DNA of 45,800 bases, from contig JBAXAO010000007.1 in NCBI GenBank assembly GCA_037142435.1, positions 1 through 45,800 of the forward strand. The letters run 5' to 3'. How positions within the stretch are numbered: position 1 is the first letter of the stretch; the number at the start of each line of letters is the position of its first letter. The notes beneath the pieces were generated by a model. The model saw only the letters and a list, made by a program, of their open reading frames with translations. It made no database searches and was not told where the DNA came from. Shown piece by piece: positions 16,633 to 25,699 of the stretch. The DNA is from CAIMZW01 sp037142435. GTDB lineage: Bacteria; Actinomycetota; Actinomycetes; Nanopelagicales; Nanopelagicaceae. A program made the position numbers and the translations under genes.

Positions 16633-17403
16633 TTACTTGCTTGCCCACCAATCATAACCGACTTTGGCAATGAGCAAAGTCGTCACGACCAAGAAGACTT
16701 TACGCACCAGCGGCGAGCCGCCGCGAATGGCCAAGCGGGAACCAATGAGTGCGCCCGTGACATTGGCAATCGCCAGCAGCAACCCCAAGCGCCACCAAAT
16801 GTGCCCGGTGAATTGAAAGGAGAGAATTGCGCCAAAATTGGTAGCAATATTTACCAGTTTTGCCGTGGCCGATGCCTTTAAGAATGCATAACCAACCACT
16901 CCTACAAGAAGGAAAACGAGGAACGTGCCAGTCCCTGGTCCAAAAATGCCATCGTAGAAACCGATTGTTAATCCGAAGAGTGCAACCAACCATAATCGTG
17001 AAGTGTGTGTGAAACGTAAGTTTTCATCCATACCTAAATGCGGCTTGCGCCAGGTGTAGATGGCAACTGCAATCAAGAGCAGCACAATGATGGGACGGAA
17101 GAGATCTTTAGGAAAACTAGCCGCCAAGCGCGCGCCAGAAATGGAACCAATAAAGGCGGGCAACGCCATTGTGACCGTGAGGCGAAGATCAGGTCTGACT
17201 TTCTTGAAGTAAGTAAACGCGGCGGTGCTTGTTCCAAAAATAGCAGGAACTTTATTGGTACCGAGAATCATTGGAATCGGTTTATCTGAAATACCGATAA
17301 GCAGCGCAGGAAGTTGGACTAGTCCCCCGCCACCAACCATGGCGTCAACAAAGCCGGCGAAGCCTGCAGCAAGAGCTAAAAAGATTGCAGTTGATACCGA
17401 CAT
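16633..17403 (-). CDS. TSUP (TauE/SafE) family membrane permease
   Basis: Integral membrane protein of 256 aa with about eight hydrophobic segments in two repeats. The TSUP fingerprint is visible as GFVDAMVGGGGLVQLPALL at the N-terminus, with a matching GFYDGIFGPGTGTFLVFLL in the second half. Family members export or import sulfite, sulfonates and other small organic anions; nothing here shows the substrate. Its ATG overlaps the proS stop as TAATG, so it is coupled to proS. It is not part of the usual proS-rimP-nusA neighbourhood and may be a local insertion. Confidence 0.88.
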   Translation of the reverse strand: MSVSTAIFLALAAGFAGFVDAMVGGGGLVQLPALLIGISDKPIPMILGTNKVPAIFGTSTAAFTYFKKVRPDLRLTVTMALPAFIGSISGARLAASFPKDLFRPIIVLLLIAVAIYTWRKPHLGMDENLRFTHTSRLWLVALFGLTIGFYDGIFGPGTGTFLVFLLVGVVGYAFLKASATAKLVNIATNFGAILSFQFTGHIWWRLGLLLAIANVTGALIGSRLAIRGGSPLVRKVFLVVTTLLIAKVGYDWWASK

Positions 17404-19133
17404 TAATTCGCGGTAACGACCGAAACGATTTCAGCTGCAGCGCCTTCGAGATTTACTTCGCTCTTTTCGCCAGTGCGGCGCACACGAAGTTCGATCTTGC
17501 CATCAGCCAGTGCTTTGCCGACAATGATGATGAATGGAATTCCGATGAGTTCGGCATCCTTAAACTTCACCCCGGGTGAAGCATCGCGTCGGTCATCCAG
17601 CATGATGCGCAAGCCAGCGGCTTCCAATTCTTTGGCTAGATCTTCAGCGGTGTTGAAGGGCAATTCATCTTTGCCCGTGGCAACGATGTGAACGTCAGCA
17701 GGTGCGACTTCGCGTGGCCAGTTAAGCCCAAGCTCGTCGTACGTTTGCTCGGCAATTGCCGCGACCGCGCGTGAGACACCGATTCCGTAGGAACCCATGG
17801 TCACAACTTGCGACTTACCATCTTTATCAAGAACAGTGAGATCTAAGGCTTGGGCGTACTTGCGACCGAGTTGGAAGATGTGGCCAATCTCGATTGCGCG
17901 GTCGATAACGACCGGAGTTGCGCAATTAGGGCAGAGATCACCGGCACGGACCTCGGCAGCTTCAATAAATTTCTCAACGGTGAAGTCGCGGCCGTGAGTG
18001 ACAAATCGAACGTGCTTATCTCGTTCATTTGCGCCAGTGACCCAATGTGAACCAAGAACAACTCGAGGGTCGGCGTAAACCGTGATGCCGAACTTGGCGG
18101 CATCCTGAGGACCGACGTAACCCTTGACCAGTCCTGGGTGCTTGGCAAAGTCGGCATCTTCAAAGAGACGAAGTTCAAGAACTCCGGGCAAGTTGGCTTC
18201 TAGACGCTTGAGATCGACTTCGCGATCGCCAGGAACCAAAATTGATATTGCTTTGCCGTCAGCCATCAACAGCACATTTTTCAAGGTGTCATTGGCTTGA
18301 TATCCCTCGCCAAATTTTTCGTTGAGCAGGAGTACCAATGAATCAATGGTTGGCGTGCTTGGTGAATCGAAAACTTCCATGGCGGCTGGCTCGGTGCCGG
18401 CGTAAGCATCGACCTTTGTCACCATCGCTTCAACGTTGGCGGCATAGCCACATTTTTCGCAGAGCACGTAAGTGTCTTCGCCAGTTGGGCATGGGGCTAA
18501 GAATTCTTCCGAACGAGAACCGCCCATAGCGCCGGAGACAGCCGAGACGATGTTGTACTTCATATGCAGACGTTCAAAGGTCTTGATGTAGGCGCTGCGA
18601 TGTTTCTCGTAAGAAACTGCAAGCCCGGCATCATCAAGATCAAAAGAGTAAGAATCCTTCATGACAAATTCGCGTCCGCGAATAATTCCGCTGCGGGGAC
18701 GGGCTTCATCGCGAAACTTGGTCTGAATTTGATAAATCGAAAGCGGAAGGTCTTTGTATGAGGAGTACTCCCCCTTCACCATCAAAGTAAACATTTCTTC
18801 GTGGGTTGGGCCTAGCAAATAGTCATTCCCGCGACGGTCCTTCAGGCGAAATAAATTTGGTCCATATTCTTCCCAGCGATTAGTAGATTCGTAGGGTTCG
18901 CGGGGCAAAAGCGATGGGAAATGAACTTCTTGAAAGCCAGCTTCATCCATCTCTTCCCGAATGATGCGCTCGATATTGCGCAAGGTGATGTAACCAAGCG
19001 GCAGCCACGAGTACACCCCAGCCGCAATTCGTCGGACATAGCCGGCGCGCACCAAGAGACGGTGGCTGGCTACTTCGGCATCGGCAGGATCATCGCGCAG
19101 TGTGCGCAATAGGAGTGTGGACATTCGCAACAT
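17403..19133 (-). CDS. proS: Prolyl-tRNA synthetase (bacterial type)
   Basis: ProRS, 576 aa, charges tRNA-Pro with proline. The class II core is seen in RRIAAGVYSWLPLG (motif 1 region), TKFRDEARPRSGIIRGREF (motif 2) and GSYGIGVSRAVAA (motif 3). Between motifs 2 and 3 an insertion of roughly 180 residues (about 220-400) corresponds to the editing domain of bacterial-type ProRS, which removes mischarged alanine. An anticodon-binding domain follows (ADVHIVATGKDE onwards). It starts 40 nt after ispG and overlaps the TSUP gene by 1 nt. Confidence 0.97.
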   Translation of the reverse strand: MLRMSTLLLRTLRDDPADAEVASHRLLVRAGYVRRIAAGVYSWLPLGYITLRNIERIIREEMDEAGFQEVHFPSLLPREPYESTNRWEEYGPNLFRLKDRRGNDYLLGPTHEEMFTLMVKGEYSSYKDLPLSIYQIQTKFRDEARPRSGIIRGREFVMKDSYSFDLDDAGLAVSYEKHRSAYIKTFERLHMKYNIVSAVSGAMGGSRSEEFLAPCPTGEDTYVLCEKCGYAANVEAMVTKVDAYAGTEPAAMEVFDSPSTPTIDSLVLLLNEKFGEGYQANDTLKNVLLMADGKAISILVPGDREVDLKRLEANLPGVLELRLFEDADFAKHPGLVKGYVGPQDAAKFGITVYADPRVVLGSHWVTGANERDKHVRFVTHGRDFTVEKFIEAAEVRAGDLCPNCATPVVIDRAIEIGHIFQLGRKYAQALDLTVLDKDGKSQVVTMGSYGIGVSRAVAAIAEQTYDELGLNWPREVAPADVHIVATGKDELPFNTAEDLAKELEAAGLRIMLDDRRDASPGVKFKDAELIGIPFIIIVGKALADGKIELRVRRTGEKSEVNLEGAAAEIVSVVTAN

Positions 19134-19173
19134 GGGGCAACCTTACCGATTATTGCCAAGCCTTCGTTCGAGG

Positions 19174-20325
19174 TTAGGAGACAGAGACGCTTGGTTCGCC
19201 CGAAGCGATACCTGCTTTTTCCATCTCTTCTGCCAGACGCATAGCTTCTTCAATCAGAGTTTCAACAATTTGCGCCTCGGGGACGGTCTTGATGACTTCA
19301 CCTTTAACGAAGATCTGGCCTTTTCCATTTCCGCTGGCTACACCTAAATCGGCTTCGCGGGCTTCGCCAGGACCATTAACCACACAGCCCATAACGGCCA
19401 CGCGCAACGGGACAGTCATGCCCTCAAGGCCGGCCTGAACTTTCTCGGCCAAGCTGTAAACATCAACCTGGGCTCGTCCACATGATGGGCAAGAAACAAT
19501 TTCAAGTTTGCGCTGGCGCAAGTTGAGGGATTCCAAAATCGAGATGCCGACTTTGACTTCTTCAACGGGTGGGGCAGAAAGCGATACGCGAATCGTGTCG
19601 CCAATACCTTCCGCTAACAAAATTCCAAACGCAGTTGCCGACTTGATAGTTCCTTGGAAGAAAGGTCCGGCTTCGGTTACGCCAAGGTGGAGTGGATATT
19701 CACAGCGCTGGGCTAAAAGGCGATAAGCCTGCACCATGGTTACAGGGTCATGATGCTTCACCGATATTTTGATATCCGTAAAACCATGCTCTTCAAAAAG
19801 TGAGGCTTCCCAAAGTGCAGACTCAACCAGAGCTTCGGGAGTGGCTTTGCCGTATTTGGCCAAGAGGCGTGGATCAAGCGAGCCGGCATTCACGCCGATT
19901 CGAATCGGAATTCCTGCATCTCCCGCAGCTTTGGCAACTTCTTTTACCTTGTCGTCAAATTGTTTGATATTGCCCGGGTTGACTCGAACTGCGGCGCAGC
20001 CAGCATCGATAGCGGCAAAAATGTATTTCGGCTGAAAATGAATATCGGCAATAACAGGGATCTGAGATTTCTTGGCAATCTGCGAAAGCGCATCGGCATC
20101 ATCCTGACTAGGGACGGCAACGCGCACGATCTGGCACCCAGATGCAGTGAGCTCGGCGATCTGTTGCAACGTGGCATTGACATCAGAAGTGAGGGTGGTG
20201 CACATGGATTGCACGCTTACTGGCGCATCGCCACCAACCAAAACGCTTCCGACCTTGAGCTGCTTGCTCTTGCGCCGGGGTGCAAGCACGGGAGGTGGGG
20301 CTGACGGCATTCCAAGATTTACCAT
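19174..20325 (-). CDS. ispG: 4-hydroxy-3-methylbut-2-enyl diphosphate synthase
   Basis: IspG (GcpE), 383 aa, converts MEcPP to HMBPP in the MEP isoprenoid pathway using a [4Fe-4S] cluster. The TIM-barrel N-terminus shows PVSVQSMCTT and PVIADIHFQPKY. The cluster ligands are Cys279, Cys282 (CPSCGR), Cys314 and Glu321 (GCVVNGPGE). Starts at 20325 or at the internal ATG at 20310 are both possible; I kept the longer. It follows the site-2 protease gene by 59 nt, as in many actinobacteria, but dxr, often upstream of that pair, is not in this window. Confidence 0.96.
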   Translation of the reverse strand: MVNLGMPSAPPPVLAPRRKSKQLKVGSVLVGGDAPVSVQSMCTTLTSDVNATLQQIAELTASGCQIVRVAVPSQDDADALSQIAKKSQIPVIADIHFQPKYIFAAIDAGCAAVRVNPGNIKQFDDKVKEVAKAAGDAGIPIRIGVNAGSLDPRLLAKYGKATPEALVESALWEASLFEEHGFTDIKISVKHHDPVTMVQAYRLLAQRCEYPLHLGVTEAGPFFQGTIKSATAFGILLAEGIGDTIRVSLSAPPVEEVKVGISILESLNLRQRKLEIVSCPSCGRAQVDVYSLAEKVQAGLEGMTVPLRVAVMGCVVNGPGEAREADLGVASGNGKGQIFVKGEVIKTVPEAQIVETLIEEAMRLAEEMEKAGIASGEPSVSVS

Positions 20326-20384
20326 GTCCGTATTCTGCCTTACTTCTCTAGGAACCTCATGTTGAGTGCGAAATGTTCATCTCT

Positions 20385-21569
20385 TTACATATTGAGATGG
20401 ATGGGGTTGAAAATATCAGCCCCTAAAAGAAGCAAGGAGAGCGCGGCTAAGACCACAAAGACCACAATGGTGATGGGCGTGAGTCTCTCAACGTCTATGG
20501 GGTTAGGTTGCGGCAACCCTTTACGCCTAGCCCGGCGGAATCTAATGCCGTCTGCAACCGCTAGGGCCATATGCCCGCCGTCAAGCGGAAGAATCGGCAA
20601 AAGATTAAAAATTCCCACAAAAATATTGAGTGAGGCGATAATCAACAAAAATGTGGCAAGACGTTCGCGAACTGAAAGATTCTTGTCGCTTGCCGTTTGT
20701 GCTGAAACGCGTGCCACTCCCACAACGCCGACCAAGCTGGTTGCATCCCTAGGTTTGCCACCGAATGTTTGGCCGATCAGCGCTGGAATCTTTGATGGCA
20801 AAGAAATCAAAGAAGTAACGCTGCTGGTGAAGAGATCTTTGCTGAGGGTTCCGGCATGAATGGCTGCCCGATAAGGGTTCTGTGTTTCGGTTCCGAGTTT
20901 ATTTATCAACCCAATAACACCGATGGTCTTGCCATCGCGCACAGTTCCTTGAGGAGTCAAAGTAAATTCAAGAGTTTCTGATCCGCGCAAGACTTTTACA
21001 GTGATGGCTTTTCCTGCAGAGCTACGAATCGTCTTCACGCTGGTCGACCATTGGTCCACAGAGATACCGTTGATGCTGACGATTCGATCGCCGGCTTTCA
21101 TGCCCGCAGCAAATGCGGGTGAAGCTGGATCAGCCGCAGCGCAGGTGGCGGCTGTAGTCAGACACGGAACAACTTCGGCGATAACAGGCGTAACCGTGGT
21201 GGTACCAACCCCAACGAAGAGGGCAAAGATAAGTAAGAATCCCAAGACGAAGTGATTGAACGAACCAGCACCGAGCACAATCAAACGCTTAGGAGCAGAT
21301 GCGCGAACAAAGGCTCGCGGTTGATCTTCTTCGGAGAGAACTTCTCTAGTCGACATGCCCACGATGCGGCAGTAACCGCCGGCTGGAATTGCCTTGATGC
21401 CGAATTCGGTTTCACCACGAGTCACGGACCAGATCCTGCGACCAAAGCCAAGGAAGAATTCGGTGACCTTCATGTGGAACTTTTTCGCAGTCAGGTAATG
21501 GCCAGCTTCGTGAACCATTATTGAGAAAAGTAGAGCAACTATGAAGGCGATCACTCCGAGAAAACTCAT
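20385..21569 (-). CDS. rseP: M50 site-2 intramembrane metalloprotease (RseP/Rip1-like)
   Basis: Intramembrane zinc protease, 394 aa. The active-site motif HEAGH lies at residues 20-24 in the first transmembrane helix, and the third zinc ligand Asp330 in LLPILPLDGG. One PDZ domain (about 130-230, VSINGISVDQWSTSV) sits between membrane segments. A C-terminal transmembrane helix ends at LLLGADIF. The actinobacterial homologue Rip1 cuts anti-sigma factors and other membrane substrates; which ones are cut here is unknown. It starts the rseP-ispG-proS run and is divergent from gabT, separated by 90 nt. Confidence 0.94.
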   Translation of the reverse strand: MSFLGVIAFIVALLFSIMVHEAGHYLTAKKFHMKVTEFFLGFGRRIWSVTRGETEFGIKAIPAGGYCRIVGMSTREVLSEEDQPRAFVRASAPKRLIVLGAGSFNHFVLGFLLIFALFVGVGTTTVTPVIAEVVPCLTTAATCAAADPASPAFAAGMKAGDRIVSINGISVDQWSTSVKTIRSSAGKAITVKVLRGSETLEFTLTPQGTVRDGKTIGVIGLINKLGTETQNPYRAAIHAGTLSKDLFTSSVTSLISLPSKIPALIGQTFGGKPRDATSLVGVVGVARVSAQTASDKNLSVRERLATFLLIIASLNIFVGIFNLLPILPLDGGHMALAVADGIRFRRARRKGLPQPNPIDVERLTPITIVVFVVLAALSLLLLGADIFNPIHLNM

Positions 21570-21647
21570 GCACGCACCTGTGACCGATAATTCATTGACC
21601 TATCTTCTCCTATTAACCTTAGAAATCGCTCATTACTCTATGGGCGT

Positions 21648-21660
21648 TATAGTTATCCCA
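21648..21660 (+). promoter_or_regulatory. Candidate -10 element for leaderless gabT transcription
   Basis: TATAGT at 21648-21653 matches the TATAAT consensus at five of six positions. Only six bases separate it from the gabT ATG at 21660, so the expected transcription start falls on or next to the A of the ATG. No Shine-Dalgarno sequence is present, consistent with a leaderless mRNA, which is common in actinobacteria. No good -35 element is seen. Confidence 0.5.
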
Positions 21661-23006
21661 TGACATTTGGACCCAATATTCCTCAAGAACGACGCTTGGT
21701 TACTGCTATTCCTGGCCCAAAATCCCAGGAAATGTTGGCTCGTCGAAGTGAAGCCACTTCTGCCTCCCTCGGCATGGCTATCCCGGTATTTGTTTCCCAT
21801 GCTGGCGGCGGCGTCATCGTTGATATTGATGGAAATTCGATCATTGATATGGCGGCAGGCATCGCCACTGTCAACGTAGGCAATAGCGCCGAACGTGTTG
21901 TTGCAAATATGAAAGCCGCTATCGAAGCCTTTACTCACACCTGCTTTACCGTTGCTCCTTACAGTGGATATGTCGAGGTCTGCGAAGCCCTCAACCGCAT
22001 CACTCCTGGGACATTTAAGAAGAAGTCATTGCTGGTCAACTCTGGCGCCGAAGCAGTTGAAAATGCCGTCAAAATCGCTCGCGCTGCTACTAAGCGCCAA
22101 GCAGTTGTAGTTTTTGAGCACGCCTATCATGGGCGCACCAATCTCACTATGGGAATGACTGCCAAGAACATCCCTTATAAAGAGGGCTTTGGTCCCTTCG
22201 CTCCCGAGATTTATCGCATGCCGATGGCTTATCCCTTCCGTTGGGTCGGAGATAAGGACAATGTCGCAGCCGAGGCGCTGGATATCGTCACCCACAAGAT
22301 TGAAAAAGAAATTGGCGCGCACAATGTTGCGGCGATTGTTATTGAACCTATTCAGGGTGAAGGCGGATTTGTTGTTCCGCCAAAAGGTTTTCTTCCAGGC
22401 TTGGCGGCGTTCGCCAAAGCTAACGGCATTCTCTTTATCGCTGATGAAGTTCAAACCGGTTTCGCTCGTACTGGCAATATGTTCGCAGTCGAAGATGAGG
22501 GTGTCGAGCCTGACATCATGATTTTGGCAAAAGGCATCGGCGGCGGTCTTCCAATCGCTGGCATTACCGGCCGTGCTGAAATTATGGATGCTCCGGTCGG
22601 AAGTGGAGTCGGCGGAACCTTTGGCGGTAACCCCATCGCTTGCGCCGCAGCTTTGGGCGCCATCGCAACTATCGAAGAAGATGGCTTGGTCGAGAAGGCA
22701 GCTCACATGGGTGCGATTATCTCTGCGGCTCTTGAAAGCATGAAGTCCAAGTATGCAATCGTGGGCGATGTCCGCGGTCGTGGCGCCATGCAGGCGTTGG
22801 AATTCATTATTCCGGGCACCATGGATCCAAATACCAAAGCCATGCAAGATATCGTCAAGTATTGCCAACAAAAAGGTGTTCTCTTGTTAACGGCAGGTAC
22901 CTACAGCAACGTGATTCGTTTGTTGCCACCGCTGGTTATGCCTGATCACCTCTTGAACGAGGCACTGGCTATTTTGGATGAAGCGATTGCGGCGTCAAAC
23001 GCCTAG
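21660..23006 (+). CDS. gabT: 4-aminobutyrate aminotransferase-like class III aminotransferase
   Basis: PLP-dependent class III aminotransferase, 448 aa, most like GABA transaminases, which turn 4-aminobutyrate and 2-oxoglutarate into succinate semialdehyde and glutamate. Family blocks: NSGAEAVENAVKIARAAT (cofactor phosphate site), FEHAYHGRTNLTMGMT, PIQGEGGFVVPPKGFL, IADEVQTGFARTG, and ILAKGIGGGLP with PLP-binding Lys291. It is the only plus-strand gene of the window. It lacks a Shine-Dalgarno sequence, fitting a leaderless transcript, and is followed by a strong terminator. The neighbouring ureohydrolase and aldehyde dehydrogenase suggest GABA or putrescine use; it could also accept other omega-amino acids or putrescine itself. 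Confidence 0.88.
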   Translation: MTFGPNIPQERRLVTAIPGPKSQEMLARRSEATSASLGMAIPVFVSHAGGGVIVDIDGNSIIDMAAGIATVNVGNSAERVVANMKAAIEAFTHTCFTVAPYSGYVEVCEALNRITPGTFKKKSLLVNSGAEAVENAVKIARAATKRQAVVVFEHAYHGRTNLTMGMTAKNIPYKEGFGPFAPEIYRMPMAYPFRWVGDKDNVAAEALDIVTHKIEKEIGAHNVAAIVIEPIQGEGGFVVPPKGFLPGLAAFAKANGILFIADEVQTGFARTGNMFAVEDEGVEPDIMILAKGIGGGLPIAGITGRAEIMDAPVGSGVGGTFGGNPIACAAALGAIATIEEDGLVEKAAHMGAIISAALESMKSKYAIVGDVRGRGAMQALEFIIPGTMDPNTKAMQDIVKYCQQKGVLLLTAGTYSNVIRLLPPLVMPDHLLNEALAILDEAIAASNA

Positions 23007-23010
23007 ACAA

Positions 23011-24009
23011 TTAACGATCTAAGAGATTGCGGGTGGGACTATATGTCCCACCCTTTTTTCTCAAGGTAATAGCGCTCAGAGCTTCTAACACAACCCGGTT
23101 AGCCAAGATCGCAGTGATATCTGCGCTGTCATAAGCAGGCGCGACCTCAACAACATCAATTCCAACAATGGGAAGTTCCAGACAGATTCGTCGAACTGCT
23201 TCCAGAAGTTCACGGCTGGTCATTCCACCAGGCTCGGGTGTTCCGGTTCCAGGTGCCATTCCGGGATCGACAACATCAATATCGACCGAGAGAAATACGC
23301 CGTCGCAGCCATCCAATAACGTTGCGAAGGATTCGTCCAAAACTTCTTTCATTCCGCGATGGTGAATCTCGGTCATCTCATAGGAGCGCATGCCTTGATC
23401 GCGCATCCACTTCAAAGTTACATCATCTGGCCAATATCCACGCAGTCCCAATTGCAAGAACCGATCACCGCGAACTGCGCCAGTATCGATAAGTCTGCGC
23501 ATCGGAGTTCCGTGACCGACCAACGCACCAAATTGTGATTCGCCGGTATCGGCGTGAGCGTCGAAGTGAATCATGGAGATCTTTCCCATGCCACGATGGT
23601 GTGCGATACCAGCGACATCGGCAGAGGCAATGGAGTGGTCTCCCCCAAGTACAACCGGAATTGCGCCAGCGCGCGAAATGAGTTCGGTCGCCTCCTCGAG
23701 AACTTTCAGTGATGCAGTGAGATCTCCACCTGGCATTAAGAGATCACCAGCGTCAAAAATCTTCAATTCTTTTAGAGCATCAACGCGCATTGAAAGGTGC
23801 GGACGTTCGCCATCGTGTGGCAAGTAATCTCCAGCACGGATGGCTTGTGGACCAAACTTGGCACCAGATCGATGTGAAGTACCGCTATCTATAGGCGCTC
23901 CAACGATGATGACGTCAGCGCCGGCAAAGGATTCAGGCTGTTCCAGATCGCAGGCAGGAATGCCTAAGAATGTGAAATTGGGGCCGTACATGTTTCCAAG
24001 ATTTGCCAT
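23011..24009 (-). CDS. speB: Agmatinase-family ureohydrolase
   Basis: Mn-dependent ureohydrolase, 332 aa. The binuclear metal ligands are in GGDHS (His125), DAHAD (Asp150, His152, Asp154) and DIDVVDP (Asp243, Asp245). The family splits urea from agmatine to give putrescine, but close relatives act on 4-guanidinobutyrate (giving GABA) or guanidinopropionate. The adjacent GABA-aminotransferase-like gene makes guanidinobutyrase a real alternative. It is the last gene of the importer 2 run, starting 9 nt after potC. Its last codons also encode the terminator hairpin of the convergent gabT. Confidence 0.9.
   Translation of the reverse strand: MANLGNMYGPNFTFLGIPACDLEQPESFAGADVIIVGAPIDSGTSHRSGAKFGPQAIRAGDYLPHDGERPHLSMRVDALKELKIFDAGDLLMPGGDLTASLKVLEEATELISRAGAIPVVLGGDHSIASADVAGIAHHRGMGKISMIHFDAHADTGESQFGALVGHGTPMRRLIDTGAVRGDRFLQLGLRGYWPDDVTLKWMRDQGMRSYEMTEIHHRGMKEVLDESFATLLDGCDGVFLSVDIDVVDPGMAPGTGTPEPGGMTSRELLEAVRRICLELPIVGIDVVEVAPAYDSADITAILANRVVLEALSAITLRKKGGTYSPTRNLLDR
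23031..23059 (+). terminator. Intrinsic terminator of gabT, inside the 3' end of speB
   Basis: GGGTGGGAC (23031-23039) and GTCCCACCC (23045-23053) form perfect 9-bp arms around a TATAT loop, followed directly by six T (23054-23059). This is a textbook rho-independent terminator for plus-strand transcription, 25 nt after the gabT stop. The same bases are speB codons on the other strand (about residues 316-325, KKGGTYSPTR). On the minus strand the hairpin is not followed by a T-run, so termination should be one-way. Confidence 0.9.
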
Positions 24010-24018
24010 GAGGCAAAC

Positions 24019-24813
24019 TTAACTGACTTTGCGTCGGCGTTGAACTACCTGTCCTAACAACACGACGATAAGTGCAATAAAGAACATGGAGGAGCCGATC
24101 ACGTTGGCTTGAGGTGGTAACCCACGCTCGGCCGAGATGTACACGAACTTCGGGAAAGTATTGACGTTTCCAGAGTTGAAGTTGGTGATGATGAAGTCAT
24201 CGAAAGAAAGGCTGAAAGCCAGCAACGCAGCTCCGGCAATTCCGGGGGCAACCAAAGGAAGAGTAATTCTTCGGAAAGTCTCGCGCTCATCGGCATAGAG
24301 ATCCATGGCCGCTTGTTCTAAGCGCGGATCCAAACTGGCAATTCGAGCCTTGACGGTAACCACCACAAAGGAGATGCAGAACATGACGTGGGCAATGACG
24401 ATGGTGAGGAAGCCAGGATTAAATCCAAAGTTAAGGAACATCGTCAGCAACGAGGCTCCCAAGACAAGCTCAGGGGTAGCCATAGGGAGGAAGATCAACA
24501 TGTTGACGATTCCCTTACCCTTAAAGGCATAACGACCCAAAGCAAAAGCAATGAGAGTTCCGAGAATTGTTGCGATGAAAGTGGCAATCACGCCGATCTT
24601 CAAGGAATTTCCTAAAGCATTGCAGATGTCGGGAGCTCCGCAAGGGTTGCGCCAGTTGTTCCAGGTAAATCCGCGCCAAACTAGATTGCTCTTCACTGAG
24701 TTATTGAAGGAAAAAGCAAAGGTGTAGAGAACCGGGATAAAGAGATAGGTGAACCCCAGGACGGCATAAATACGAATGAGGTTACGAGAGAACCAACGCG
24801 TCGCTTTTCTCAT
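24019..24813 (-). CDS. potC: Polyamine-type ABC transporter permease, PotC-like (locus 2)
   Basis: Second permease of importer 2, 264 aa. A basic N-terminus (MRKATRWFSRN) leads into about six transmembrane segments. The EAA loop for ATPase docking reads LEQAAMDLYADERETF...PLVAPG. Its ATG overlaps the potB stop as ATGA (24810-24813). It ends 9 nt before the ureohydrolase gene, so uptake and the first catabolic step are probably on one transcript. Confidence 0.91.
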   Translation of the reverse strand: MRKATRWFSRNLIRIYAVLGFTYLFIPVLYTFAFSFNNSVKSNLVWRGFTWNNWRNPCGAPDICNALGNSLKIGVIATFIATILGTLIAFALGRYAFKGKGIVNMLIFLPMATPELVLGASLLTMFLNFGFNPGFLTIVIAHVMFCISFVVVTVKARIASLDPRLEQAAMDLYADERETFRRITLPLVAPGIAGAALLAFSLSFDDFIITNFNSGNVNTFPKFVYISAERGLPPQANVIGSSMFFIALIVVLLGQVVQRRRKVS

Positions 24814-25697
24814 ACCAAGTCCTCGGTTCCGGCCTTGCGGATATACAGCGTCACGACAATCAAAATAGCCACCATCAATGTGAAAGAGAGTGCCGCTGCG
24901 GTTGGGTAATCAACAATTTGCAAATAGCGAGAGTTGATAACGTTACCGATCATCTTGGTGTTGGGATTTCCCAAGATTTCGGCGTTCACGTAATCACCTG
25001 CCGCTGGAATAAATGTCAGCAGCGTTCCTGCGACCACTCCCGGCATAGAAAGTGGGAGTGTTACTTTGCGGAAGGTGGTTAATGCGTTGGCATAAAGATC
25101 GCCTGAGGCTTCCATCGTTCGTGGATCTATGCGCTCGAGGCTGGAGTACAACGGCAGCGTCATAAATGGCAAGAAGTTATAGGTAAGGCCCGCAATTACC
25201 GCAAAGGTACTTGCCGTTACGTGCGAATTTGGGCTGACGATATGCAACCAAACTAAAGCTTTAAATCCAATTCCTTGACCGCCGAGAATCTGCTTCCAGG
25301 CAATGGTGCGCAGAATAAAAGAAGTAAAGAATGGAGCCACAACTAGAACCAAGAGCACGTTCTTCCATCGTCCCGATTTGAAGGCAATGGCGTATGCCAA
25401 TGGGTAAGCAATGAGTAACGCCGCGAAGGTTGCAATACCAGCGTAAACAAAGGAGCGCACAAATTGGGTGTGGCTATTGACCAATGCATCCCAGAAGTTG
25501 GCAAAACGATAAGTCTGATCAAACTCGCCAATCCCCAGACCTGGGGTTTTTGTGGATGTGCTGACCAAAGTCAAAATCGGCAAGAGAAAGAAGAAGATCA
25601 ACCAAACCATGCCGGGAAGCAGCAAAAGATAAGGCAGTAAGGAACGACGCTTCGTCGATGCCTCGCCTTTCTTAGCGACCGCCTGAAGAAAAGCCAT
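24810..25697 (-). CDS. potB: Polyamine-type ABC transporter permease, PotB-like (locus 2)
   Basis: First permease of importer 2, 295 aa. It has a 20-residue cytoplasmic N-terminus, a strongly hydrophobic first helix (PYLLLLPGMVWLIFFFLLPI) and about five further spans. The EAA loop is visible as RTMEASGDLYANALTTF...PLSMPG. It begins 2 nt after potA and overlaps potC by 4 nt. The PotB family places it with spermidine/putrescine importers. Confidence 0.91.
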   Translation of the reverse strand: MAFLQAVAKKGEASTKRRSLLPYLLLLPGMVWLIFFFLLPILTLVSTSTKTPGLGIGEFDQTYRFANFWDALVNSHTQFVRSFVYAGIATFAALLIAYPLAYAIAFKSGRWKNVLLVLVVAPFFTSFILRTIAWKQILGGQGIGFKALVWLHIVSPNSHVTASTFAVIAGLTYNFLPFMTLPLYSSLERIDPRTMEASGDLYANALTTFRKVTLPLSMPGVVAGTLLTFIPAAGDYVNAEILGNPNTKMIGNVINSRYLQIVDYPTAAALSFTLMVAILIVVTLYIRKAGTEDLV

Positions 25698-25699
25698 CT

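Noticed and set aside
22026..22871. 281-codon minus-strand frame opposite gabT
   Set aside because: It overlaps the aminotransferase active-site region and has unlikely composition; a shadow of gabT codon usage.
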